A stretch of 64,000 nucleotides of DNA from Todiramphus chloris collaris (GCA_025345505.1 JANVCC010000247.1:411078-475077); one strand, 5' to 3'. Shown: positions 43,807 to 56,479, counted from the stretch's first letter. Numbers and translations: made by a program. The notes: a model not told the origin generated them from the sequence alone.

Positions 43807-46160
43807 TCATAGAATCATAGAATAGAATGGTAGAATCATTATGGTTGGAAAGGACCTCCAGGGTCATCAAGTCCAACCTTTGTCCTAGCATTTCTCTAAC
43901 CACTACACCATATCCTCAAGCTCCACATCTAATCATTCTTTAAACACCTCCAGGGATGGTGACTCCCCCACCTCCCTGGGCAGCCTGTTCCAGTGCCTAA
44001 CCACCCTCTCAGTGAAGAATTTCCTCCTAATATCTAATCCAAACTTCCCCTGACACAACTTGAGTCCATTTCCCCTCGTCCTATCATTACTAATTTGAGA
44101 GAAGAGACCAACACCAGCCTCTCTACAACCTCCTTTTAGGTAGTTGTAGAGGGCAATAAGGTCTCCTCTCAGCCTCCTCTTCTCCAGACTAAACAAACCC
44201 AGTTCCCTCAGCCTCTCCTCATAGGGCAGGCTTTCCAGCCCCTTCACCAGCTTTGTTGCCCTCCTCTGCACTCGCCCCAGCACCTCGATGTCCCTCCTGT
44301 GCTGTGGTGACCAAAACTGGACACAGTGCTCAAGGTGTGGTCTCACAAGTGCCGAGTACAGGGGTACGATCACCTCCCTACTCCTACTGGCCACACCGTT
44401 TCTGATCCAGGCCAGGATGCCATTGGCCTTCCTGGCCACCTGGGCACACTGCTGGCTCGTGTTCAGCGGCTATGGACCAACACCCCCAGGTCCTTTTCCA
44501 CCAGGCAGCTCTCCAGCCCCTCCTCCCCAAGCCTGCAGCGTTGCTGGGGGTTGTTGTGACCCAAGTGCATGACCTGGCACTTGGCTTTGTTAAACTCCAT
44601 ACAGTTGAGCTCAGCCCATCTCTCCATCCTGCCCAGATCCTGCTGCAGAGCCTTCCTACCCTCAAGCAGATCGACACTTGCACTTCATTTTGTGTCGTCT
44701 GCAAATTTACTGAGGGTACATTCAATTCCCTCGTCCAGGTAACTGATGAATATATTAAACAAGACGGGTCCCAAAACTGAGCCCTGAGGGACACCTTTGT
44801 GACTGGTCGCCAACTGGATTTTACTCCGTTCACCAGCACCCTCTGGGCTCGTCCATCCAGCCAGTTCCTAACCCAGCGAAGAGTCCTCCTGTCTGTGCCA
44901 TGACCTGCCAGCTTCTCCAGCAGAATGCTGTGGGAAACGGTGCCAAATGCCTTCCGGAAGTCCAGGTAGACAACATCCACCGCCTTGCCCTCATCCACTA
45001 GGCGGGTCACCTGGTCATAGAAGGAGATCAGGTTGGTTAAACAGGACCTGCCCTTCATGAACCCATGTTGTCTGGGCCTGATCCCCCCAGTGTCCTGCAC
45101 TTGCTGTGTGATCACCCTCCAAATGAACTGTTCCATAACCTTTCCCGGGACCGAGGTCAGGCTGACAGGCCTGTAGTTCCCTGGATCATCCTTCCTGCCC
45201 TTCTTATAGATGGGTGTCACACTGGCAAGTCTCCAGTCATCCTCCCCAGTTGATCAGGATGGATGATAAATGATGGAGAGAGGCTTGGTAAGTTCCTCTG
45301 CCAATTCCCTCAGCACTCTAGGGTGGATCCCATCTGGCCCCATAGACTTGTGGGTTTCCAGTTGGCTTAGAAGATCTTTAACTACCACTTCCTGGATTAT
45401 AAGGGGACTGTTCTGGTCTCCATCCCTATCTTCCAGCTCAGGGGATTGAATGCCATGAGGATAACCGGACTGACTATTAAAGACTGAGGTAAAGAAGGCA
45501 TTAAGTACCTCAGCCTTTTCCTCATCCTTGATAACAATGTTCCCCCTTGCATCCAGTAAGGGATGGAGATTCTCCCTAGTTCTTTTTTTGTTATTAAAAT
45601 ATTTGTAAAAACTCTTTTTCTTGTCTCTTGCAGCGGTGGCCAGGCTGAGTTCTAGTTGAGCTTTTGCCCCCCTAATGTTCTTTCTACACAACCTAACTAA
45701 ATCCCTGTACTCTTCTTGAGTAGCCTGTCCCTTCTTCCAAAGGTGATAGACTCTCCTCTTCCTCCTAAATTCCGCCAGAAGCTCCCCATTTAGCCAGGCC
45801 GGTCGTTTTCCCCGCCGGTTCATCTTACGACACATGGGGACAGCCTGCTCCTGGGCCTTTAAGAGTTCCTTTTTAAAAACAGTCCAGCCTTCCTGGACCC
45901 CCTTGCCCTCTAGGACTGTACTCCAAGGGACTTTCTCAACCAGTGTCCTAAACAGGTTGAAGTCTGCCCTTCGGAAGTCCATGGTAATAGTCTTGCTGCT
46001 CCCCCTCCTTGGGCAAGAATTGAAAACTCTATCATTTCATGGTCACTAAGCCCAAGACATCCTCCGACCACTACATTACCCACCAGTCCCTCTCTGTTTG
46101 TGGGCAACAAGTCCAGCAAGGCACCTCCCCTGATGGGCTCACTTATCAGCTGAGTTATGT
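43807..46160 (-). mobile_element. CR1 LINE, longest copy (~2.35 kb), 5' truncated
   Basis: Minus-strand CR1 non-LTR retrotransposon. It runs from near the end of the endonuclease domain (~46160) through the whole reverse transcriptase, the C-terminal domain, a ~125-bp 3' UTR and octamers (tcatagaatcatagaatagaatgg) at 43807. ORF1, the 5' UTR and most of the endonuclease are absent, the usual result of incomplete reverse transcription. The UTR reads 'ctaaccactacaccatatcctcaagctccacatct', a subtype not repeated elsewhere here. It is the best template in the window for orienting the shorter copies. Confidence 0.96.
43933..46150 (-). pseudogene. CR1 ORF2 (endonuclease end + reverse transcriptase), inactivated
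   Basis: Remnant of the ORF2 polyprotein that nicks DNA and copies CR1 RNA. From its 5' side it shows the endonuclease end with the SDH motif (frame ending 45910), then a 242-codon open block (45982-45254) leading into the RT fingers. An in-frame TGA follows at 45256-45254. The same frame then continues with KGRKDDPGNYRPVSL and motif A YLDF. A one-base frameshift lies near 44797-44803. The FADD catalytic box (44705-44694) is followed two codons later by TGA (44687-44685). A second frameshift lies near 44470, then an intact 168-codon C-terminal block ends at 43933. Catalytic boxes are present but no continuous protein can be made. Confidence 0.92.
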
Positions 46161-46469
46161 TAGTTTATGTTAGAAAATCTGCTTTAAGTAGGATCTGGAT
46201 TTGCAAACATATTGAGCATTTCTGGTTGAGTTTTTAAGACTGCACAGTAACTGAACGTGGAATTCAGAATTAGAAGACATATGAAAATATGTAAATAAAA
46301 ATATAGCATATCTATTCTACCTTCAACATCTGTAGCTTGGTATCTCTTCTAACATTTGAGATTGCAGATAGGTCTTTGATTTTTTCATTGAATTCTCCAT
46401 ATATAACCCCCTTCCAAATTTTAAAGCAGATGTCTCGCCAGTCCAGAGAGGTCTTCAGGTAGAAAAAGA
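46161..46469. other. Intergenic spacer
   Basis: AT-rich unique sequence between the 5' end of the long CR1 and the next CR1 tail. Nothing recognised. Confidence 0.5.
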
Positions 46470-46590
46470 TCACAGAATGACATAATCATTAAGGTTGTAA
46501 AAGACCTCCAAGATCATCAGGTCTAAAGGTCTACCCAACATTATCATTACCACTAAACCATGTCCTGAAGTGCCACATCTACATGTTTGG
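46470..46590 (-). mobile_element. CR1 LINE fragment, 3' end only
   Basis: Minus-strand tail and UTR (cacagaatgacataatcatt; ctacccaacattatcattac; ctaaaccatgtcctgaagtg), ending at 'acatctacatgttt' after ~120 bp. It is the same subtype and nearly the same truncation point as the 7664 and 63058 copies. Confidence 0.9.
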
Positions 46591-46773
46591 TTTTTTAAAT
46601 AAGATAAAATGTTTGAGCATGGTATCTTCCTATTCTCACAGTTTATCATCAATTCCATCACCAGGGCATGTTCCAAATCTTTCCCAGGACTTAGAGGAGG
46701 ATCACTTTGAAAAGAGTTCAGATCTCTTCTGTGTTCAAGCACTCACATTTCTTGATTCAAAAAAAAAGGGGTC

Positions 46774-46862
46774 TCCAGGTATCAATTAAAATACATTGAT
46801 AAATATTGAAGTTTTTAAAAAAAAGTCCAGATATCAATTAAAATACATTGATAAACATTGAA
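46774..46862. repeat. 52-bp tandem duplication
   Basis: TCCAGRTATCAATTAAAATA followed by CATTGATAAAYATTGAA occurs at 46774 and 46826. The two ~37-bp copies differ at two positions, and each is preceded by an A-rich run. The near-identity suggests a fairly recent duplication. Confidence 0.92.
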
Positions 46863-47859
46863 TCTTTTCTTCATAGCTTTCTAGTGAGCATCGTGAATGT
46901 TTAAAAAAATTCAAGCAGCTTTGAATTACAGTGGCTCTCCAAACCATCTGAAGCTGAGGACACGCATGCAGATTATGTGCAAAGAACTGTGGTGCTCCAC
47001 AACTCCTACTTGTCACGGTCTGTCAGGACAGGATGGTTGAACTGGAGGGGTGGATTTTTCTCTTGCTTTTCCCTAGCAGCTTCTGCCTTTTTGGTGGTCT
47101 TACGAATGTCGGTGAAGAAGTGCCAAAGTCACTTTGCCCACTGTAGAAAAATAGGCATGTATATAATATATATAGGGATCAGCCTTCCATCCTGGTTTCC
47201 CCTCAGCCCTTTTTGACATCCTCGTCTTCCTTCTGATGGGGCTTTCTTGCACGTAAATGATCATGGCTATTTAACACCATGTTTCTGGGGACATCAGCAG
47301 TTGAAAAGACCCCTGGTCTTGCAAAATACCTCTGGATGCAGGTGAAATGTCATCTCAGTTCCAGAATTTGCAGTAAGTTTTTGTTGAGGATCATCTGATC
47401 ATCCTGGATTTTCAATCAGCACCATGAATTTTTAAAGCTGTTAAGGGTGTTAGGACTAATAAATCTGCCAGCTCTTCCTCAGGCACCTCCATCTGAGTCT
47501 TTGGTCCAAATCCAGCAAACTGTATAAGCTTACGGTTATATATGTGAGTGGAGGAGCAGCATTGCTGGAACTACCTACAGGTCTGACATTGAGCAGAAGT
47601 TTAAATTCTTCCCTGAACTGGAAGTTTCTGATGAAGCAGCTCCTTAGTTCACTCATATTATTGTCACAGCCTGATTTAGGGGGATAGAGCAGCTGTACCG
47701 TGTATGTCTGTGGTGCACACACTTGAGTGCTCAGAGCAGAGGGATCATGTAGCACAGCTGGAGGGAAGCAATGATTCTTCTTTATTTTTTTTTCCCCCCA
47801 GATTGTTGGAAAAAGAACGTGTTAAAAAGTGGGGAGGGGGGAGATTATGTTCTTTTTGA

Positions 47860-48140
47860 CGCACTGTGTTTCAAACAGGCAGATTTAAACCATTAGTGAA
47901 TAATAACGATAAACATCTGCAGGTTCATGTAGCAAGTACACTTGTAACTTTTTAAATTCATTTAAGAGAAAAACGTTCTCTTCCTCTAGTTTGCGGCTGT
48001 AGTGGTGCAGCCTTTGCAGACAAATCATCCCTCTGCTATCTACCTTTTAGTGGTGTTTTAACACCCTGCACATTTTCCTTCTCGGTGTTATTAGCTGAGG
48101 CATAAAAGGTTAATACCTCTAATTGTACCTCACGTATATA
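47860..48140. promoter_or_regulatory. Candidate conserved noncoding element
   Basis: Repeat-free sequence with isolated CpGs (gacgcactg, aataacgata, aaaacgttctc, tttgcggctg, ttctcggtgtt) and homeodomain-like TTAATACCTCTAATTG at ~48110-48125. No coding frame is visible. Inference from composition; the boundaries are approximate. Confidence 0.3.
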
Positions 48141-48549
48141 TACACACACATATTTATATCTATATATGCCATGTCTCGGCTTTGCTGCTGGTGCCAAGGA
48201 AAATGTTGGATTCTATTCAGTTTTCTTCATATTCATTTTCCTGCCCACTTAACAAAATTACATTCAATGAGCTGTGGGAGAAATTCACATCAACAGGCCA
48301 TGTAATGCAATTTCTGGTATATATGCAGGAAGAAAAAATCCTACATTTTCTTTCATTTCTGTCAAAATCAATCAAATTGTACTGAACTGAACATAATCTC
48401 TTAAAAAAAAAAAATCACCCAGGCATTTCCAGTGAAATAAGCCTCTCTTACATGGTAACATGCACATATTTAAGAGGTCTCTGTTTTATTTTTTTTTAAT
48501 CATGCCTAATTAGTTTTTTTTAATCACCCACACAACTAAGGCTCTTGCC

Positions 48550-48870
48550 TGCATAATTTATGACATAGAGGGGCCGGTGTCAGAAATCAAATGTTGTAAA
48601 TTAAAAATAACAAGTTTGAGACTAGTGATTCAATTAAAACCCTAGAAAACATTGGATTATGCATAATTGAGAGCTTGTATGCAGAGATGCATGTCATGCT
48701 TGTCAGCTTGGATGGGAGGATTGGATTGGAGCTGTCAAGAGCATTTAAATCAACTCAGTAAAAAAATTAGAAAACAAAGATGATATTTATTATTAACTTC
48801 CAGTGTTCAAAAATAAACGGAGAGGTATTTAAATTGAATGCTTAGATGACAAGGCTTTATTTATAGCAGA
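48550..48870. promoter_or_regulatory. Candidate conserved noncoding element with POU-like palindrome
   Basis: Repeat-free AT-rich block. It has the 12-bp palindrome ATTATGCATAAT (48656-48667, POU/octamer-like), GAGCTGTCAAGAG (TALE-like TGTCA), two ATTTAAAT cores, a forkhead-like AAAATAAACGG (~48812) and CTTTATTTATAG. The density of developmental-type motifs without repeats supports an enhancer reading, but only as inference. Confidence 0.35.
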
Positions 48871-49122
48871 AGTTATAAAACTCAGTAATAACCCTGGCTG
48901 GCACAGATGTAAAGATACTACTGTGCAGCTGAGCTGTGGCCTACAGTGTGAGGATTCAGTGGTTGGCCCTGAGTCAGGTTCAGCTAATAGAAAGCTGCGT
49001 TGGAAAAGAAGAAACCCAGGTTCTTGAAGGGAGCCATAAATGGCCAAATCCTTCTTTTTCTTCTCCTTTTCTTCCTTTTCTCTTCTTCCTCCCAGAGACT
49101 GATGATGCTCCATGAATTACTT

Positions 49123-49305
49123 TCACGGAATCACAGAATCATCAAGGTCAGAAAAGCCCTCCAAGATCAAGTCCAACCGTCTACCCGACATTATCACGAC
49201 CACTAAAGCATGACCTGAAGTGCCACAGCTACACATTTTTCTGAACCCCTCCAGGGATGGTGACTCCACTCCCTCCCTGGGCAGCCTGTGCCAATGTCTC
49301 TGAGA
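49123..49305 (-). mobile_element. CR1 LINE fragment, 3' end
   Basis: Minus-strand CR1 (tcacggaatcacagaatcat; ctacccgacattatcacgac), ending in the last ORF2 codons ('ccctgggcagcctgtgccaatgtctctgag'). It retains two CpGs in the UTR where sister copies have TpG/CpA, which may mean a younger copy. Confidence 0.92.
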
Positions 49306-52300
49306 AAATAATGCGAGGCCATCCTGGAGAAAGGTTGACTTGTCATGATGACCCAGCCCTGCAGGACTACATTTTACCAGCCAGTAATGGTACTTGGAAG
49401 GAATAGCTGAGGTCTGAAGATTAACATCTTCCCACTTCAGATGCACATCCCAGAGTAAAGTTCCAAAATTTATTTGGAAATGCTGAATTGATGATAAACT
49501 GCACTGCTGACAGTGGACATAAAAGCTAGCCAGGACAATTCTCGTGTTTGAAACTCAAGAACATCTTCATTTCTGTCTTGAGAAGAAAGACTCTGACAAA
49601 ACAAAACTGACACTCTCAGGACTAGAATATATCTCTCTCTCAAACACCTATGGACTCACCAAAACTTATCCTAGCCCTCAAAAATAACACCCAGGAACTA
49701 AAGGCTCAGAGAGATCACTTAGTTCTCAGACTATACACCAATCACATAAAATGAGGCTTTACATTTAAAAACCACCCTTGTCCCTAATGATATGGCCCCT
49801 TGGATGACTTGGGAGTTTTCTGTAAGGTACCAAGAAACATGGAACGTTTATAGCTTTTTTTTTTTTTTCCTTTAAACAGACTCTTTTCTCCGTTTCTCTT
49901 TTAGCAAACCCCAAGACATGAGATTCCATTTTTTTTTTTTCCCCCGAAGCTGCTGTAAGTCTAAGTTGCCAATGTATCCTGTTCCTTATCGGGTATCTCA
50001 TACTAAAGAAAAACAGGAATGCAAAAGGTTTGCCATCAGCTTCAGAAAGTTTTAAAGCATACAGCTCAGTGAGGCGATACCTGAGAGTAGTGCTGCCAGC
50101 CTTTTTCATGCTTTACGATGCTTAAACCTAAATACAAGGCATGGGGAAAATTCTTGCCTCAGGAAAAAAAAAAAACGGGGACTTCAGAAAGTGGCAAAAA
50201 TGAGATGAAGAGTTAAATTCTTCGCCTTTGGTACACCGCTAACCACTGACGTCAACGGGATTTGCAAAGGCACATCTGAGAGTGGAATTTGGCCATAAGT
50301 GAGGTGGAAAAATGATTGATGACTGCCTAACGGTGGAGGAGTCGGATCAGCGCAATCATGCAGCGGAGCTGGAAGTTGCTCAGGGTACCCTCAGCAGATT
50401 CCTCTCAATTTCCCCTGAGAACTCAAGGGCAGGTGGAGAATCTCCAGAAACACAGGCAGCTCTTGGTACCTGGCTACTTTGAACGTTAGCCCTACACAGC
50501 ACTGCTGGGGATGGGTTTCTGGGGACCGGGCGGTGGAATGGAGACACCACAATGGTGAGCCTGGGCCACCCTTCATAGAACATCCGCAGGGGATGCACAC
50601 CAGCCCTAAATTTAGACAGCAAGGCAGAGGTGCATTTAGTCAAATTCCAGGGATTCTAGAGGGAAATACATAGTTAAAGCTCCTTAGTGAATCTAGAGGT
50701 AAGATTTTAGTGGCTCATTTTTTTAAACCTCAATTGGCAATTCCAAATCTTTGCTATACTAAATTCCTCTTAAAACCTATGATCACTTGGTAGCATTTAC
50801 ATATACTATCTTTGTATCTCTTTCATCATCTTTCTTTGATGTTTTATTAGTTACAAGGTTTAGCCTAGAAAAGCCTGTGCATTCCTCTTTACTTAAAAAA
50901 TTAAAATGAGAAAGATATTAATTTAAGCCATTCTGAGAATTCTCCAAATTATAACAGGACTATAAATATGAGCAGGAGCGTTATGTAAGCAGAAGAGATG
51001 AAGCAGTGGTGGATGATTTATTTTTTTTTTTTGGTAGCATTGGAAACTGGAGCTTTATTCCTGAAAGTTCAAAATATTAAAATAATTTTCCATTTTTAGG
51101 GGCAAAATCAACTAAATGAGAAAGTTGCATAAACAACAGGAGATCTACAAGTGCCTTCAACACTGGCCTAGCTTTGCTCTTATTAACCTCTCAAACAGCT
51201 TTCTTCTAAGCTTCAACAGGAACAGAGTTCAGCCAGAGTCCCTCCTTTTATTAACTCTGGTGTCTGGGAAAAGGATCAAACTTTTGCTGTTTTTTGGAGG
51301 AACTGCTGGTGTCAGTAAGTTAATGTGCAATGCTGAAATAAGTTAAATTCCATTTCTGTTAGAGCACAGCCAGCTATCAGAGATCCCCACTAAAAGATAA
51401 GTGAGACATTTTCTTCCACACCAAAAAGAAAATGTAAGTATTTCATGTGAGCCGACTTTCTAGACTTAAAGGAGTGGAAATCAGAGACCATTTTTCAGAC
51501 GAAAACATTAATCATTAATACTGTTCATTGTCATGGGACTCTTCTCTGAACCGTATTCTATGCTTCCACTTCCCAAAGAAATGAAGAGCTTTTCTCTTTC
51601 CCTGATGTACTAGATAAAATGGAAAGATATTTTAAAAACTACCCTGGCATTTTAGGTCTGAGTAGATGCACTCCATGAGAATACCTGGGGAAAAAGTCCA
51701 AGCACAGATTTCTAGAATGAGAAGATGGTAAGTAGGCTAATGTGGTGAAGGCCAGCTGTGGATGAGGGATGTTTATGAAAATGGGCATGAAATTCTGGGT
51801 CTTTGAAGTAGATGGGATTTTCTACACTTTACTCTCCAAGATTAAGAATTCACCTTTTGCCCTTGTCATCTCTCCTTGACTTTCTACCACCTCCATGGTT
51901 TCTGCAGATCATCTGTAAATCTGTGCAAAGGAAATACAACCCAAACCCATCTGAATTCTGCCTGTGTAAGAGAATCATTAAAGTTTTTCAGATTGTTCCT
52001 GACTTGATTTTCATGTTTGGTGGGCACCATGTGGGGTTTCAAGGGATGAGGTGTAGATGAGAGGATACAGGGCTTTCACTTGGTCAAACGACAAATCAAA
52101 TTTATGTACAGTTGTGTGGACCATCACTTAGCACTGCATGACTCTGATGAGATACCCAGGTCAGAGTTTGATGCCCTAACTCTTTATGCACTGTGAGATG
52201 AGATAGGGCTCAGAAATGTTTTCGATGAAGTTCAGTGTGAAAATTTAACCGGTGAACAGCAAGTTTGCGAGACTCAGGAGCATCTCCTGGTTGCTGTGCC

Positions 52301-54090
52301 TGGGTGTATGCTATGGCTGCAGCTTGACTACATTCCCGTAGTCTCTTCATGGTGTTCTTCATGCACAAAGGACACCAGGAACGGGAGAAAAGGTGTGACA
52401 ATTCCCCAGTCACAACAACAAAGGTTGTTGCATGCAACTCAGAGTAAACCTGCCCCATTGGACCATTACTCCTGTGTCTTGTACTCCAGAAGAGAAATGG
52501 TAAGGAAACAGCACCACAGCAGTCAGGTAATGAAGAAAAGCAGAGCCCACATAACAGAAATTCAGTAGCAGCATTTCAGAGTTCCAAGGGGAGAGAAGGA
52601 AGACTAAAGGACCCTGTGCCTTGCCTACAGAGTGAAGGACCCATGGAGGCTCAGTTTGGGGAGGGAATAGGAGCAATGTTCTGCTTCAGACTCTGAGGTG
52701 GGAGTAACAGGAGAAAAGTTACCTGAGGGCACTGTTGTGGGGCAAGCCTGGAGCTGCTCAAGTGAACAAACTGCCCCATAAGCAGCTCATGGAGAAAAAG
52801 GAAGACGTTGAGTAGCTTTGCATGCCTGTCCCAAAGATGCCGTGTAGCGTGTGGTTAGTCATGGAGAACTTCTACTAGCCTGCTGTAATAGTGTTACCAC
52901 TGCCCCACACCATACACTCAGCAACAAAACCACTGGCCAGCCATGAGTCCAGACAGGCTGGTCTCTCTTTCCAGTAGAGGCTGAAGAGATCTTACAGCTA
53001 GATACTGGGAGCCTACCGTGCTCCCAGACTGACATTGTGGGCAAGACACCAGCATCCATCTAGCCCTTTTGGTACTGTTACATGCTGCTCATTCATGTGG
53101 ATGCTAATAATATTGCCAGGAATGGACAAAACTGATATAAATCTGATGATTAAGGAAACGAATGATAATATGGTGTCTTACATTAAAAAAAAAAAAAACA
53201 ACAAAACAACCAAAATGCAAATTTCTTGATTAAACTCAAACAATGAAGAGAGTGGGAAACCATCCTGAAAGAAGAAATAATTTAGGAGAGTTGGTAGATA
53301 TTTGACGATAACTGTAAAATGTAGAAGAGGAAACTACATGATGAGGAAAGCAAAGAAAGTCAGTAAGATACAGAAGACCTTCAAGAGCCATGGAAACCAG
53401 TAGAAAGCATGTGGGAACTGGAAGGAGGTCATGAACAAGTACAAATATATATGAATACAAAAAAAGAAGTAAGATAAGCAGATAGACTAGGATATAAATG
53501 AAAACTCGGTAGCAAACCACATAAAAGAAATCATGACTATAAAAATAGTTAGAAGTATGTAAAAGTAGTAAAAATAGTTTAGCATGAAAGGAAAGATCTC
53601 TGGATTTTTCACACTAAAATACTCCTCCAAAGCTTTTTAGCCTTGCCCAAATTGCCCAGGTAAGACCAAATGGTAAATAAAGGTGCCATTGGTAACAGAT
53701 TTAAGAACCTGTACTGGAATACACTGAAATAGCTGTTCTCAAGTTATCTAAATCTTGTGAGATTCCACAGAGGATGCTCAAAGAAGTGAGTGGAGCAGTC
53801 CCAGAAGTAGTTTATTTAAGGAAAAAAAAAAAGTAGTTTAGGAATGACAGATTTTTAAGAGACGTAACAGAGCAAGCAGTTTTTTAAGTTGATAACAAGA
53901 AAACAAGTAATAACCAACCCCGATAAAGAAAAACTAATGTCAAATTTTTCTTTTTATGACAATTCAACAGGTTTTGACTGTATGGAAAAAGTAGATTTGC
54001 TATATCTTGACTTCAGTATTTTGATTCTCTTGTTTACAGGTGATTTAGGTGAACAAGCTAGGGAAATAACAGTGGTGAAACAGATATTAG
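49306..54090. other. Long CR1-free intergenic stretch
   Basis: About 4.8 kb without a CR1 or supported gene. It has short T and A runs near 49855-49868, 49930-49940, 50162-50174, 51018-51031 and 53186-53199. A segment at 50230-50295 resembles an old dispersed amniote motif (see findings). The GC-richer part at 52200-53060 shows overlapping short frames on both strands but no domain. Confidence 0.5.
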
Positions 54091-54225
54091 AATCATAGAA
54101 TCATAGAATCAAAGAATCATAGAATCAAAGAACAATAGAATACCAGGTTGGAAGGGACCTCAAGGATCATCTTATCCAACCTTTTAAGGTAAACTATATA
54201 TGTATATATATATATACTTTAAATG
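54091..54225 (-). mobile_element. CR1 LINE fragment with expanded octamer tail
   Basis: Minus-strand CR1 3' end of the same distinct subfamily as 23653 ('ataccaggttggaagggacctcaaggatcatct', then 'aaggtaaactatata'). The tail holds about six octamer-like units (aatcatag/aatcaaag). The UTR ends in an (AT)n stretch (54195-54218), where the sister copy has only a short CTATATATAG. Confidence 0.9.
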
Positions 54226-56479
54226 AGATGGGAAACTTTATTGCAAGAATAATTATAAGCTGCCTAGTGCCAAATTGGATGTTCTGAAGGAGACTGGTCA
54301 ATAATTTATTAATGACTTCAATAAAAGAATATAAAATATATTCATCAGGTCTTCAGATTAAGCCATCTGGACAGGAACACAACATGTTGGAAGTCACAGT
54401 TAGAATTATAAGTTTGATTAAGTCAAGAATTTTCCAGGGGGGGAAATACAATAAAATCAATGTATAATTCAGTAAAGAACACTGCAGAGTTCTGCCCCTG
54501 TATGGAAATAATCAGGGAGTAGGTGGAGAATGAACTGTGACTTTATCATATTATAAAATCTAAAACATAGGTTCTTTCTTATTGTAGTTTTTTACTTAAT
54601 ACACCTCTTTCCTTCAGAACGAAGAAGCAGAGATTGAATGTGGTCTCTTCATCATATGCCATGTGCTTTGTCTGAGGCACTGGGTCTGAGTTTGACATTT
54701 CTTCCACCTCACAATGATCTCTCAACTAAACAATAAACAGGGCTTGAAATCTGAACGCATGAATTAGCCACAGGGATTTTAAATAGACTTTTTGACCTAC
54801 GACTGTAAAATTCTATGTATTGTTATACACCTCTCTGTGGGACCGTTTGATCACTTTATTATTTATAGATTAAAGAACATTGTTGCTAATTAATACTGTT
54901 CTAATTGTTGGCAGTGTATACGTGCTTGCTTTGATGTTTTTTGATCCTGTATTTTGGGGATTTCACTTACTACTTTTTTTTGGATGATTTGGGATTTTGG
55001 AACCTGTGTTTTCAAGCCCTTGTTTCATTTTCTTATTACTGAGGTCTCCTCTTTTCCAACTTCTTTGCTTCTCATCATGCCATTCTTTTTTCTTTTTAAT
55101 CAAGTCTTATGAAATGGGGCAGCCCCAATTAATTCCTCAGCGTTGTACAAGTAGATTCATTTTTCATTGTCTTTTGAAAAAACAGATTAGTATAAAGGTT
55201 AATATTTTGCTACCTATATCACATTAACCCTGTATTGTATATTAGGAAGAAAAGCTTCCCAGTTAATGCAACACGGTGATTTCAGGCTAATCATCTGGGG
55301 CAAGCTGGCAGCCTGTTAACTTTTGGGTTAGTTCCTCTGATGAAGTAGTTCTACAGTCTTTTGGATGCACACTTTTCAAAGTGAGTACAGCCACAAAATG
55401 GGAATTTCTCTCTCATTCTCTCCCAGCTGAGTATTTGAGTACATAAGGTCAGATTGCACGATTCCATCAGCAATTTCTGCTCTGAAAATCTAGTAATGAT
55501 TCAGTCAAACATCCCAGGTTTTGAATGCCTTCATCAGAAATCTTTGGGTTTAGCGTAATACTAAGATATTAAGTTACTGAGATGTATAGTTATTATACAG
55601 AACTTAGCATCACTATTTACACTCATTAAGCAATGTGTTTCACTAATTCAGTATGATCAATTAATTGAAGCACTGCTGTTGGGTTTGTTCCTTTTTTCTT
55701 TTTTTTTTTTTTTTTTTAATTTTCTTTAATGGTCAGCAGAAACTTAAGCTTTACAACAGAAAAACAAGAATAAATGTCTGTTTTCCTAACAAAACTCTAC
55801 ACCTACCATGCAACATTAGAATACATATTCATCACAAACACTCAATTTATATATAGAGCATGATTCCACATTTTAAACAGTATAAAAATAATTGTACAGA
55901 ATGTCTCAAACAAGAATATTATAAGGCATTAGGCAGAAAACTCCAGTTAAGTTATAATTAGTTCCATTGTGAGTTTCAGCTTCAAAGAAACACAAAACTT
56001 CTAAGAAAAAAATTCAGCTGACTCTACCAAGATTTGCCTACATGCTATGGCCTACATCCACTAAAAGAATTAGGAGTCTAACAGCCATTGTAAACATCTA
56101 AGTCCAAAACGTAGATCTTCAAAACCCCAGCTGAGCTACTGCCTCACCCCAGGGGAAGATAGTTGTCTTCCCATGGCACCAAAGTTGTTAGTAATAATGT
56201 TCTCTAGATACGTAAGAGCACGTGCAGAAAGACAGGTAAGTGTCTCTAGCTGGAGTCAGGAAAAAATTATTTGTCTGTATGCTAAAAAGCAACCCTGAGA
56301 AGCTCCACTGCGCTGCCTCCTGACCCAGCAGGCACCGATCACACCTCTTTCCTTGAACATTTTCTGCAGGAAACATAAAAGTTTGATCTCTGCAAGTGTC
56401 CCGATACATCTCTCTTTTGATCTTAGTCTTGTCTCATGCTTATGTGTAACCAGCATCCAGAGAAACAAATATAAATGTT
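54226..56479. other. Intergenic DNA, AT-rich
   Basis: Unique AT-rich sequence with one T-rich tract (55692-55717). No gene or transposon is recognised. Confidence 0.5.

Larger units (their letters stand above)
46591..49122. other. Intergenic DNA with candidate regulatory segments
   Basis: No CR1 or gene. It contains a 52-bp-period tandem duplication (46774-46862), the candidate elements at 47860-48140 and 48550-48870, and a small AT/AC dinucleotide patch (~48136-48170). Confidence 0.5.

Noticed and set aside
49765-50109. Minus-strand open frame of 114 codons with Lys and Phe runs
   Set aside because: The Lys and Phe runs come from T/A homopolymers near 49855 and 49930. No domain or conservation signal is visible.
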